Shown: positions 22,118 through 33,688 of the stretch, piece after piece
Layout: each line of letters opens with the position of its first letter
Numbering within the stretch: position 1 is the stretch's first letter
Assembly (NCBI GenBank): GCA_018287875.1
Contig: JAGVVL010000018.1
Span: 1,232,501 to 1,296,500 of the forward strand
Source: Nigrospora sphaerica
Lineage: Eukaryota; Ascomycota; Sordariomycetes; Amphisphaeriales; Apiosporaceae
DNA length: 64,000 nt
Reading direction: 5' to 3'
Notes under the pieces: model-generated
The model's input: the letters and a program-made list of their open reading frames with translations, nothing else
Told to the model about the DNA's origin: nothing
Databases searched by the model: none
Translations under genes and position numbers: made by a program

Positions 22118-25100
22118 TTATGGAAATACCTTATCGCCCGTTCCTCGGAGCTTGTTCTTTCCCTTGTTGAACAACTTCATCCCCGACTTGGTGGCCTTGT
22201 TGCCAAAGAGGCCTGCCGCGTGGAGGAATTCCTTGCTCTTGGCACCTACTTGATTGCCGGGCGCTCCGAACCCGCTCGGCACCTGTTGGCCCTGCAATAG
22301 GTTGCCCGTGGGCGTGCGGACGAGGCCGGGCTGCTGCACCGGTGGCGCTCCGCCGCTGGGGTTGCTTGCGTTTCGGTGCTGCTGGTAGTACGGCTGTTGC
22401 GGCGCAGGTGATATCTGGTTCTCCGACGCACCGCCCGCCGCCATGGCGTTCGTCGGAGACGTGGCCCCGTTGGAATGCTCGGGCAGACTCTGCATGTGCT
22501 GCAGCCAGTTCGACAAGCCCGAGTCCATCCCCGCGAACTGGTTCCGCACCTCTTCGAACTTTTGTGCCCGGACATCTGGTAAAGGAATGCTCATGATCTC
22601 CCGCCAACTCATGAGCTTGGGTTGGTTGAGCTGCGGCGCAGAGTTGGATGCGGCCGTGCTTCCGCGCGAGTCGCCGCGCTCGACCTCGGGCTCCGAAGCC
22701 GGCTGCGTAAGAGCCGGGTGCTCTTCGTCTGGCGGTTGCGGCGTCGTTGGGTCGGATGGGTCTTGCATAAGCTCCTTCTCCTCGGCTAGCGACAGCTGAG
22801 ACGTCCGCGACATCCGACGATCGTCAATGGTCTCCGGCCGCGCAGGCGCCTTATCTGCTGACATGACCGATATCGGGGAAGGTGGCTCCAAACCGGCGAT
22901 ACCCAGGCCGTCGGGTCCACGGCTGCTCACAACCGACACTTGGTGAGACATGGTACCGGAACCGCCGGGCTCGACGTGCAGAGCCGGTATTGGCGCCACG
23001 GATCGCTCTGACACGGCGTTCGGACTCGACAAGGGGGAGGCTGGCGACTTGGCCGGTTCTACGGGAAGCGCCGGCGCAAAAGTGTGCGTCTTCGGTTCGT
23101 CTTCGGTGGGGTTGAAGGAGGTTTCCTCCATGCCCTTCTCCCACGAGAAGCGTTTATTCAGCGAAGGCACTCCAGTCACCTTTGGGTGGGCCTGGCTGGT
23201 CAGCACAGTCTTTGACTGCTCGTCCTGCGTGGCTGGTCGTGGAGTTTGGGACTGGGAGCCAAGCCCCGTCTCAGGGGGTTTCCACACATAATCTGTTTCC
23301 TGTGCTGGTTTATCGTCGGCGGATCCTAAATAATCATCATAGACGTCGGACAGGTATGTGCTTTCCCGCGCGAAAGCCGGACTGGTACTCGAGTAGTCGG
23401 CTGCGCCCAGGAGGCCACTACCACTCGCACCGCCCCCGTTAATGGGGCTTGGGCTCAAAGATTTCATGATGTCCTCTCGGAGGCGGTCATTTTCATTTGG
23501 CGAGCTCGTATCGAGGGAGCTCATGGTCAGATTTCGAGGTGGCATTGTGGGCTGAACACTGTCGAGATCAGGCGAGTCATTGCGCCTGGGATTCAGAGGC
23601 GCAGTCGGTAAGACAACCAAAGCATTTGACTCGGATTGGCCTCGAGAGACGGCGGATAAGTCGGCGGGGGAGTCGTTTAGGTTACCAGCTGGCGACTGTC
23701 CTTCGTGGGAGCCATATTGCCCTTTCTCGAGCGCTCTGTTCCCTGTCTGCAGTGGTGGCAAAACCAGGGGTTTGTGAGAGGGCTGGGCGTCGTTCGATGT
23801 CACCTTGTCAGCCACGGCTTGGTCATGCCCGCCCGTCGCAGCACCGAATGCGTTGTCACGGGGCTCACTGGCGGCTTGCGACTCGGCCACGAAATTGGGC
23901 CGATCGGCCAGTGACTGGGCATGTTTGATCGTGGTTGTGGGTTGTAGATCCTCAACTACGGCTTCCCGCTTCGTGACAGGGGGGACCCCGGCGTCGGCAA
24001 CGGGTGCGAGCTGGCCGCCCCTTTCGTCCGGCAGCTCCATGGGCGTAGCGCTTTCTGAAGCTATGTTGGTTGACTCGGAAACCCAACCTCCTGGAATAGA
24101 CGGACGAGTCTCTTTTCTCCTTTCCGGCTTCTGGTTTTCCGACGACGGCTGCTGATCGGTCAAGGCAGACTCAGAGGGTGGTACCGGGGTGACAGACGTG
24201 GTTGGTGTGATGCCATGCTCGCCCTTGGCCGTACCGTGGCCTTCAATGAGACTCGACGCTCCTGCATGCGGAACGGGCTCTGCAGCAGGTAACGCTTCCA
24301 TCGAAACGGTTGATTTATCACGTGGCGTTTCCTGGTCCGAGGAGGGATTTTCTTGTACTGTCGTAAGGTTGGGATGTTCGAGGAAGTACTGAGGTTGTGC
24401 ATCCGGCATTACCGCGGGTTTGGGCGCGTTGGAGAAGAAATCGTCGCCAAAGCCTGACATGCGTGCGAGATTGGGCAGTTGGGGACTCACGGATAGCCGT
24501 CGATCCTTTTCTACTTGTGCGGCCGTCAGGGCCCCGGACAGGAAAGGTGAAGGGCCCGGGGACGCGGCGGGCGCGTGATCAGGAGGTGCGTCGCGAGACG
24601 CAGAGGTAGAGCGGTCCATGCCATACTCGCTCCTTCTTTCGGCGACCGGGGCGAGGGTCGTTTTCAAGCTCCGAGAGGTGTCGGAGGCGTCGTCCCGGTC
24701 GAGGCTGGTACGCTGGCGCTGTTCTGCGGGCGATCTCACGCCACCGTCGAGGTTATCTATGCTAGGCCTGCCAGAGTCGACTGATCCCCGTTCTTTTTCC
24801 TTCTCGTCATCCAGACGACGGTAGATGTCGGAGGGGCGAACAAAAGGTAGCTGCTTGTTCATTGGGGAGGGGGCAGTGCGGCTAGGAGAGTTCGATCGCT
24901 GGTCCATCCACGGACGTGCGTTTCCGGAGCTCGAGCCTGGGCGAGACCCCGACCTTTGCCACGATGCCTCGCTATACTCGGGTCTATCTTGTTGGCTCAT
25001 GCTGCTCTTGCGCGGCGGAAAGCGCGCAGGAGACTGGCTCGGTGCAGATTGGGGCGGCGGCGGCGACGCGACGGCTGGACCGTATTCGGGTCGAGCAGAA

Positions 25101-25679
25101 ACTGTGGCCGGCGGGTTGACGACCGAGGAGGGAGCCGGGGCTCGGGAATTCCCCTGCCCCGGGGGGGTTTCGTACCGCGGCGCATTCAGAGGCGCCGTCG
25201 GTATCGGCTGGGTCTGGAGGTGCAGGACCGGAGGGCCGCTCGGGGCCCTCAGGCCGCTCGGTTTGTCTCCGCTGCGGGCCGGATTCAGAGGCGCGGGCTG
25301 GGAGGAACCGCGCGGGCCGCTGGGTTGGCCGAAGGGGCTGTTCACTACCGGCGGACTGGCGGTGGTCGCGCGGCCCGCCTGGCGCAGGGCGGCTGGTCTC
25401 GTAGGCGGCGGTGTGGGCGGCTCGTTAGGCTCGTCGTCGTAATCGTTACCCCAATCGTCGCCATCATAGCTTTGGACCTTAGCCTCGACCCATTTCCTCG
25501 TCTTGGTCCGGTTCATGTTCGTCTGATAGGCGCCCGAACTCGGCGTGCTCGGTGTTCTGCAGGGCGGCACGTCTGGTTAGTCATGGGCGCCGTAAAGGGC
25601 AACCAGGTGGCGTGAAGGTCACTCACAAGGGCGAGGCATTACGCCCCCGGAAGACATTGCCATACGACCCTTCATCCAT
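22118..25679 (-). CDS. Large disordered fungal protein with conserved N- and C-terminal signatures, two exons
   Basis: Exons are 25627-25679 and 22118-25556, giving 1163 residues. The first exon encodes only MDEGSYGNVFRGRNASPL and is joined through GTGAGT / ACTAAC / CTGCAG with matching phase. Next comes a charged signature, KTRKWVEAKVQSYDGDDWG followed by NDYDDE (about residues 34-58). About 1000 residues rich in Ser, Pro, Glu and Gln follow, with no folded domain. Near the C-terminus a helical segment (MSWREIMSIPLPDVRAQKFE, then FAGMDSGLSNWLQHM) and a basic tail (KEFLHAAGLFGNKATKSGMK, KGKNKLRGTGDKV) appear conserved in style. This looks like a fungal cytoskeleton- or trafficking-associated scaffold, but I cannot name it. 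It ends 2.0 kb upstream of the other disordered-protein gene, in tandem. Confidence 0.8.
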
Positions 25680-28600
25680 TGCAGCGGACACAAACCATGC
25701 GGTACGATAGCAAGCGTGCAAGGCGGATGATTCTACTGCCACATGTCGGACCTGGCCGAGCGTGGGGGGGGAGGAGGAAGAAGAGAATGTCAGTCGCCTC
25801 GCAGGTCCGCCACGGGGTGAGTGCTCGCGGGTGTCGGGAGACAGTGGAGGAGGCGGTGCCGTGCTCCCGAGGTACGAATCACGATGCAGTCGGTAGGTCG
25901 GCTGGTAGGGTCACCCAGGGCAAAGCTGGGCTGTGCTAATGATGGGCTCGGCGAGTCGGCCGGGGTTGCACGTTTCTTTGGAGAAAATGCACGATTGCAG
26001 GCGGTAGGTTAAGGACTGTCGGCAGGTGCTGTCAGTCGTACCAGGTCGAACCCTTGCGAGACTGGGGGGGCCAAGGGATGACGTGGAGGGGAGGGAAGGG
26101 AAGGGCGGCTATGGTGATAATTTCAGGGCGCGCGAGGGGGGGTTTGGGGGGGTTCCAGGCTGTGGAAAAGATACAGAAACAAGAGTATGCGCGGTGGGTG
26201 CTATACAGTACAGTGAAGGGCCCAGGCTCGCTCGCGTCGAGTATGTCCTCATACGAATATGTACGGTAGATTACAGGCAGCGAGTGAACGAAGGAATGTA
26301 CGAGCCACGCCGTGGCGACAAAGATGTAGCGGCAGAATGTAATGGGCGACGATGTTTTTTTTCCTCGCTCCGGGATGGGATGGGAGGCGAAGGGGCGGAT
26401 TGGGTTGGGTTGGGATGCACACGCGTGCGCGCACTCACTCGCTCGCATATACGGGGGGGCAACTACGACGGGCGCTGTGTCGAGACATACCTACAAGGCA
26501 AAGACAAAAACGGTCGGGACTGGGGAAATACAAGTGGCGGGCTGGCGGACGCGCGCGGGCAAAAGATGCAGAGAAAGCCAAGTTGAGTTGGAGCAACGAG
26601 TCCTTTGCCGGCGTCCAATAGAGAGCTGATAGTCGTCTGGTCCGTTGCTCTGGGTAGGCCCGGCAATACAACCGGTTCTGGATACCTATCCAGAATTCAC
26701 CGAAAGGAGGGCCTGCAATGGCTTGTGCTATCAACCACGGCGGCTGGGCTTGTGGGAGAAGACGACTCGAAGGACGGGACCGATCCCCCCTCGCTCCTCG
26801 GCTTCCCTGCAGGCCCGGCAGAGTTGAACTGAAGATCGACGCGATGATCTGACGATGCTGACCACGGGCCCGCCTGCCTGCCACTTGGGCACAAATACAG
26901 GTTTGTGTGCGTCCCGTCCGTCCCTGTGTGCCTGTATCCAGTGTGTGTGTGTGTGTGTGCATGTGTGCGTGTGTGCGTGTGTGTGTGCGTATCGCCATCA
27001 GCCGCAGGTGCAACTCACAGCAGGGAGTATCGTAGCACAGTTTGTTCGGTCTGCCTCCCAGTTGTCTCTTCCCGGTCCCCCGACCCTCTCTGCGCATCGA
27101 GTCGGCGGCGGCGGGACACGAACGATGACGATGATGCGAAGCAAGCAATGCACAGGTAGAGAGACCATGCTCGAGTCACGGCGGAACATGAAGAGCGACA
27201 CGCCCACCCGCCCGCCTGCCTCCACCATGCGCGCAGGGGACGGACCCCACGAATGGATGGATGGGTTACCTTCCTCCGGTCAGTCGGACCATGACGTTCC
27301 CTAGGTGGGTGTCTGCGCGTGTGCGTCGACCGGCCGATGAAGAGAACCTAGGTTCTTCCATCATTTCCTAGGTACTACTAGAATAGGTGCCTAATGCACA
27401 TGCCCGTTGCTGCTGGACCATCTCGCGGTGGGCAGGCGGGGTCTGTCGTATGGATGGGATTCCATCGGGAACGGAAACCCGACGAAACCTGAGCGACTTG
27501 TCTCATTGCCAATCTGGAGCCGGACGTTGGACCCTAATCGCGTGTTTCGCTTGGCTCGAAACACGGCTGAGCTTGCGCTTCCCACCACAGCCTCGATGTC
27601 GTGTTCACCTCATTCCCTTGGACGCAGTACTTAAGTAACTGCGTACCTCCCTGGGTAATGTAGGTACTGCATGCACGAACAGGCTGTTGTGGCTGTCCCG
27701 CCAGTGCCGTAGGTGGCAGGCAGGGCCAGTGGACTGCTTGACGATTAGTTTAACACTGGCTGACCTCCAGATCACGCGTGGAAAATGAGGACTAGTCTAC
27801 CTACCGTCCTTCTCGGAGCACTAGCTAAGGGAAGATGGATGATGCAGTTGGAGCATTATCCATGTATTTCAGGTTCAGTTTACCTTAACCTGGTATCGCA
27901 TCTCAAACGCATCTGCAAGCCGAAGCCGGCATCAACCGGGCCACTTTCTCCCATATGCAATCACAACCCTTGCTGCCCAGGACGCCCTTTTGTTTTTCCA
28001 CAGGCCTTAGCGTAGGGGCTGTAGTCCAACATTAGGGAAAACAGTGTTCCGTCTTTGCTTTTTCCTTTCCAGATCCTTCACCCCTTGATAGTCCCGCCTG
28101 GGTGCCAGCTCGGCGCGTTAGGAACTCACGGGACATGGAGGAGCCAAGCCGGGACCTGCATGTGGGTTATGTAGGGTCGGGCATGTTTCGCATGCGAGGC
28201 ATGGTTGGTAGGAGAAACCATCGACGGGCTATGTAGGAGTTCAGTACTTAGTCGAATAGGTACTCAAGCATGTACGGGGTATGTAGGTATGTACATGTGC
28301 ATTTCCATAGGCACTTACATGCATTTCTGGAGGTTAAGGCGCTGTGTACAAGAAGTAAAGCGGACGGCTATGGTCCGTCAATAGACAGGTTGATCATTTG
28401 TTGGCCGGGACAGAATCTGGGAGAACGAGAGGCACCGGAGGTACCGGAAGTACCTGAGGCCGTGGTTCCTGGGCTAGGTAGGCCTCGCCCTGGGTTTCCC
28501 AAGTGCCCTTCCCAAAGCAACCGGGTGTGGTATTGCATTGTAACCCGACCGAGTGAGTGCCCCTTTGTTAGCGCCGAGGGTTCACTTGCTACATCCAGCT

Positions 28601-29701
28601 CGTCCAAAATTCATAGTGTACCTATTCGTAACCGACTGTGGTCCTCTCACACCCACAAGTTTCCATTAACTCGGGTCTTGAGGATGCATCAACCCGAAAG
28701 AGGGCGGCGAGCCGGTGGGGGCTGCGCCTCGGCCATGCCTCCAGCTGGCAACAAAGTCTCAAGGTGTTGCACCGCCACTCCGTGTCAAAAGGCATCACAC
28801 CCAAGATGCGGATGATGTGGAAGGGGGCGCCAATCCACCTACTGATAGGTCGCGTACTGTAGTCCTGGGCACCTCCTGGGCAATCTATTTCTGTAGCAGC
28901 TTTCCAATAGGTGGGCCCCCAAGGTCCTGTACTGCCCCCATACTGTGTAGGTGACGATAGATATTCAAGGTAGTCGTAGCCCCAAACATGTACCCAGAAG
29001 CACTAACCAACTGTGTAAGGTTGCTTAGGCGCCACAGGCCCTCAGCTGCCTCTGCTGCATTGGCCAGACGACCTTTCAGAGACACGAACACGTTGCCACC
29101 CCCAGTCTACCCACCCGATTTAGCACCGTCCCATCGTTATCCCTCCCAGTAGGCCAACAATCTTGAGCAACTTTACGACAAGACGACGATAGAGTGCTAG
29201 TCTACCACCCGTCCGTTTGTCCACCATAACGCCCTTTACCGCCGTATTCTCATCGCCAGCCATCGTGTCGCTCCCTCTAGCAGCTACGGAATTTGTCATT
29301 TTCTTGTCCCGATCCTCCGACTACTTGATCGTCGTCTTCCATCCTCTGCCTCTTGCGATCCCCGATAATACCCTGCTTACGCTCTTCTAATTTCGGCCCT
29401 CGATTGCCCTCTATTCCCTTCCGCGCTATCCAGCGGCAAAGCAGTCGACAGTCGCCCTTCCCGTGGCTCGCTTTGGTGGCGTCTTGCGCTCTCTTCCGGC
29501 TCCGGCCCTCCTCCCCCGGATTTCTCGGCTGACGACCTCCGACGTTCCTGCGCGACATCCTCATCCATATACCACTATCGACTCGACTCTGCCGTGCCTG
29601 CTCCAGATACCCACAATTTCCACGCGCCGGCCGCGGGAACGCACCAGATTGATAGATCTGCGTAGAACAAAGCGAGGCGCCTTCGCACACAAGTCTTCAG
29701 A
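25680..29701. other. Long intergenic interval
   Basis: About 4 kb between the disordered-protein gene (-) and SED5 (+), presumably their divergent promoters. It contains a TG dinucleotide microsatellite (26941-26990) and several TAGGTA/CCTAGG words between 27300 and 28300. Open frames are short or composed of repeat translation. The last 100 bp before 29702 read as a typical leader. No gene was accepted. Confidence 0.5.
26941..26990. repeat. TG dinucleotide microsatellite
   Basis: A pure (GT)9-10 run followed by interrupted TGTGCGTGTG units. Confidence 0.85.
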
Positions 29702-30817
29702 ATGGCTGTCGCATCCATTCAGGACCGAACCGCCGAGTTCAAGTCTGTCTTGACCCAGGTCCAGAAAAGACAGGCACAGTCCAAAGTCGGTGCGCAACGA
29801 AGATCACTGCTCACGGAGCAGCAACAAGTCGATGCCAATGGTGAACCGTCAGGCCGACAGCGGCGATCCGACTTCGCGCGTAACGCCGCTGAAATCGGTC
29901 GTGGCATCGCCGGCACTATGGCAAAGTTGGAGAAGCTGGCGCAGCTGGCCAAGAGGAAGACGCTGTTCGACGACCGGCCCGTCGAGATTAACGAACTCAC
30001 TTTCATCATCAAGCAAGACTTGTCCACGCTTAACCAGAAGATCTCCAAACTGTCTACCATGACGCGCCAGCAACATCCCAAGGCCGGCGGCGACCAGCTG
30101 GGCGAGCACAACAAGAATGTCGTCCTCCTGCTACAAGGCAAATTGTCCGATGTCTCGGTCAACTTCAAGGAAGTCCTCGAAGTGCGCACAAAGAACATAC
30201 AGGCATCGCGATCGCGGACGGAGAACTTCATTGTACGTACGGCCAGACAGCGGCCGGAGCTGATGTCCACAACGAGGCTAACCACTGACGCTTTCTACAG
30301 TCGACTGTCGCTCAGCACGCACAGCCCCCGATCCAACAGTCTGCGTCCCCATTGTACGGCACGCCGAGCCGGGGGACCCCGTCGCCCGGCGGAGACACGC
30401 TGTCCCTCAACCCGCCCGTGGGAGACCAACAGTTGCTGCTGATGGAGGAAGCCCAGCCTCAAAACAGCTACATCCAGCAAAGAGGCGAGGCCATCGAGGC
30501 CATTGAAAAGACAATCGGAGAGCTCGGGTCCATCTTCGGCCAGCTGGCGCAAATGGTGTCGGAGCAGAGCGAGCAGATTCAGCGGATAGACGCCAACACC
30601 GAAGACGTCGTAGACAACGTTCAGGGCGCCCAGAAGGAGCTGCTGAAGTACTGGTCCCGCGTTTCCAGCAACCGGTGGTTGATCGCCAAGATGTTCGGTG
30701 TCTTGATGATATTTTTCCTGTAGGTTGCCCGCCCTCCCTCTGAACAGTCCTGCCCCCCCCCCCTTGCAGCCAGCCGTACTAACCCGTGTCAGGTTATGGG
30801 TCCTGATTGCCGGGTAA
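29702..30817 (+). CDS. SED5: Syntaxin-5-type t-SNARE (Golgi Qa-SNARE)
   Basis: Exons are 29702-30232, 30301-30719 and 30793-30817, giving 324 residues. The N-terminus MAVASIQDRTAEFKSV is the Sed5/syntaxin-5 signature; it is followed by the Habc helical domain (EIGRGIAGTMAKLEKLAQLA, LTFIIKQDLSTLNQKI). A Pro/Ser-rich linker leads to the SNARE motif (IEAIEKTIGELGSIFGQLA, VSEQSEQIQRIDANTED; about residues 228-290) and a C-terminal membrane anchor (WLIAKMFGVLMIFFLLWVLI). Intron 1 has GTACGT and CTACAG; intron 2 has GTAGGT, TACTAAC and GTCAG. The product acts in ER-Golgi vesicle fusion with other SNAREs. The last exon is only 25 nt and encodes the end of the anchor. Confidence 0.95.
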
Positions 30818-32074
30818 GCAACAAGGCGCAATGAGGGAACCTGCATGAGGCAAACCACGTATTACGGGCGTATTACTTTTCTGTACAGTACCTCTTCCGG
30901 CCCAGGCATGGCACCGTGTGCCGCCGGGTTAGACCACTCTAGACATTATATAATGGCCAAAGAATGCATCGCTATGGGAACATGTGAGCACGGCGGCGGA
31001 ACGCGGCCTTGGAAGAGAAAAGTGATGTCTCTGCTGATGAACCGACATGCATTCTAAAGTGACGGCGGCCGTACGCCGCCGAGGGGACGGTACTTACCTC
31101 TCCCTCCCTCCCTCCCTCACTTTCTCTCTCTGGTGCGGGAATTCAAGGCCATTTGTCAGTACCAGGGACGTCACGATTGCAGTCGTCAAGTCGAATCCGT
31201 CCTCCAATGGCGGCGGCTCGGTCGAGGTCGACCCGAGGCAAGGCGACCCCCACAAGCCACCCCACCCTTCGTTCAGAATTCCCACAAACGGCGGTACGGG
31301 CGTCAGGCTGAAGGCCTGGCAATCTATCCATCAAAAGCGGGAACGGCTCCGGTCTGATAGGTCACGAGCGCGTCTGGGGAGGGTCCCCATCTTTGCCCTT
31401 GAGTACCTACGCTCGATGTTGTTATGGATATAATTATACCTGTACTTGCACACTTGCGTACCTGCCTACCTAGGCAAGAGCCCGTCCTTGTTAGCACTTC
31501 GCATGTTCGAGTCGAGTGGGCCTGGAGCCCCGCGTCAAGCCCCCTACGTCGCCACGAGGCGGATTAGGTAGAGCTCCGTTCAATGAGCTCGGGGCTTCTT
31601 GCCCCTCAACCCCCTCTCCCTCTCCTTCTCCCTCTAGGCCCCGATGGGCCTGTCGTGTCCGGGGTAGGGCAGGTAAGCAAGAAAAGTAGTCAGAGGACTG
31701 CTGGGCTTGGTGGAACCTTTTACATACCAAGGGCTGCCGGTGCCAGTACTACTTGGTGGTGGGACCCTGAGATGTACTCGGAGGGCAGACAGGATGCACG
31801 TAGCTAGCCATTTTACCCGCAGGGGGGTTTGCTCATTCTGCACTGCAGCTACATATGTATATACATCGTCGTAATGGATTTGCTGAGTCCGACCACGCGC
31901 CTTCGGCCTATCCCATATGTGCATAAATACCTCTCCCTGGTCTTCCTGTCCTGCCGCGAGGCGTCCCGAACCGTCTAACTTCTACGGTTACCACCACCAA
32001 TCCACACTTCGATATCCTTCCGTTGCCTCCCAAGTGAAGAGCCAAACCTCGCCCTGACGTGAACCGCTGCAATT
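30818..32074. other. Intergenic region upstream of the aldo-keto reductase gene
   Basis: 1.26 kb with SED5 3' sequence and the presumed aldo-keto reductase promoter. A pyrimidine tract (CCTCCCTCCCTCCC) is at about 31100-31125, and TACCTGCCTACCTAGG at about 31458-31473. No gene was accepted. Confidence 0.5.
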
Positions 32075-33255
32075 ATGGCACCACCGACTTCGTTCAAGCT
32101 GAACACGGGCCAGGACATCCCCGCTGTGGGCTTGGGTGAGTAGCCCCGCACTCCGGACTCCCAGGTCTGGCCGTCTGAGCTTTGCCCGAGGCCAGGCTCC
32201 ATGGTCCCGCGAAGCGAGCGTGATCTGAATCCCCAAGACACTTGCTAACCCGCCCGTGCACAGGCACCTGGCAGTCGGCCAAGGGAGAGGTGGCCAAGGC
32301 GGTCGAGACGGCGCTCAAGAGCGGCTACCGGCTCATCGACGCGGCCTACTGCTACGGCAACGAGGACGAGGTCGGCCAGGGCCTGAAGGCCGCTTTTGAC
32401 GCGGGCATCAAGCGCGAGGATGTTTTCGTCGTGACCAAGCTGTGGAACACGTACGCCACGCGGGCCGAGCAGGGCCTGGACAAGTCGCTCAAGGCGCTGG
32501 GCCTCGACTATGTCGACCTGTTCCTGGTGCACTGGCCCGTGGCCATGAACCCCAACGGCACGCGCCACGACGGCGGCGACGCCGACAAGTTCCCCACGCT
32601 GCCCAACGGCGAGCGCGACATCCTCTGGGACCACGACCACGTCGACACCTGGAAGGCCATGGAGGCCCTGCTGCCCACGGGCAAGACCAAGGCCGTCGGC
32701 GTCTCCAACTACAGCAAGGTCTTCCTCGAGAACCTGCTCAAGCAGGCCAAGGTCGTCCCGGCCGTCAACCAGATCGAGAATCACCCCGAATGCCCTCAGC
32801 AGGAGGTCGTCGATGTCTGCCGAGCCAAGGGCATCCACGTCATGGCCTACAGCCCGCTGGGCAGCACCGGCACGCCGCTGATGCAGAGCGAGCCCGTCGT
32901 TGAGATTGCCCAGAAGAAGGGCGTCAGCCCGAGCACCGTTTTGCTGAGCTACCATGGTAAGGCTCCTCCCCCTTTGACCCAGCTGGCGGGCTTTGGCCAC
33001 GTGTCCCCTGTCACTTTCCCTTTTTCCCCAATACTGACGGGCTATGGCGCAGTCGCTCGGGGCATCACCGTGATTCCCAAGTCGGTCACCGAGTCCCGGA
33101 TCAAGGAGAACCTGAAGATCGTTGACCTCGAAGAAGAGGAGGTCAAGCTCCTGACGGAGAAAACGCAGAAGAAGCGGCACGTTTACCCGCCTTTTGGTGT
33201 CAACCTCGGCTTTCCCGACCGGAACGACGGGCGTGTGGTAAAGAACGGCTCATAG
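32075..33255 (+). CDS. Aldo-keto reductase, glycerol dehydrogenase/aldose reductase type
   Basis: Exons are 32075-32135, 32264-32956 and 33053-33255, giving 318 residues. Both introns have canonical donors (GTGAGT, GTAAGG) and CAG acceptors. The AKR catalytic tetrad is complete: D46, Y51 (in DAAYCYGNE), K79 (VVTKLWN) and H110 (LVHWP). NADPH-binding features are the SYHVARG-ITVIPKSV segment with Lys-Ser and the following Arg. The insert after LVHWP (FPTLPNGERDILWDHDHVDT) resembles fungal Gcy1/Gld NADP-dependent glycerol or L-glyceraldehyde reductases more than xylose reductases. Cytosolic, reducing small aldehydes/ketoses. It converges on the zinc dehydrogenase gene 433 bp away. Confidence 0.92.
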
Positions 33256-33688
33256 AACCGGCCGCGGTTGTGCTTCGATTGGCTTGCAATCTTGGTTTAT
33301 AGCCTTGTCGGATTAGCCAGGAGAAGATGGTGGTAATGGCAACGACGAGCCTGCTGGGCAGAGCGCAGCGCACATATGCATAGATGAACTCAAGATACCA
33401 TCTGCCTGAACGGTCAACGAGGACAAGATGGCAAGTTGAAATGCCGGATACCGTCGCACTTCGTGACGTGTCTATAGAGCCGGGACCCCCAGCAGGCCAC
33501 TCACACTTTCCTATGCCTAAAACCGGTAATGGGTAGGGGAGTACGGGGATGGGGCTAATAGGTTACTTGAGGTGAGGATGTCTACACAATGCGCCTTACG
33601 ATTGGAAGTCACGGCCGATGGGCAAGGAGCGTGATGAAGGGGAGCACGGTCGTCCAATTTTCCACCGCTTTCTTACATTCGTCGGTGC
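33256..33688. other. Convergent spacer
   Basis: 433 bp between the stops of the aldo-keto reductase and zinc dehydrogenase genes. No gene or strong repeat was seen; it should hold both 3' ends. Confidence 0.5.

Noticed and set aside
26435..27148. 237-codon minus-strand open frame
   Set aside because: Includes translation of the TG microsatellite; no recognisable protein.
32245..33180. Long antisense frame opposite the aldo-keto reductase
   Set aside because: Mirror of high-GC third codon positions; the sense strand has complete catalytic motifs and introns.
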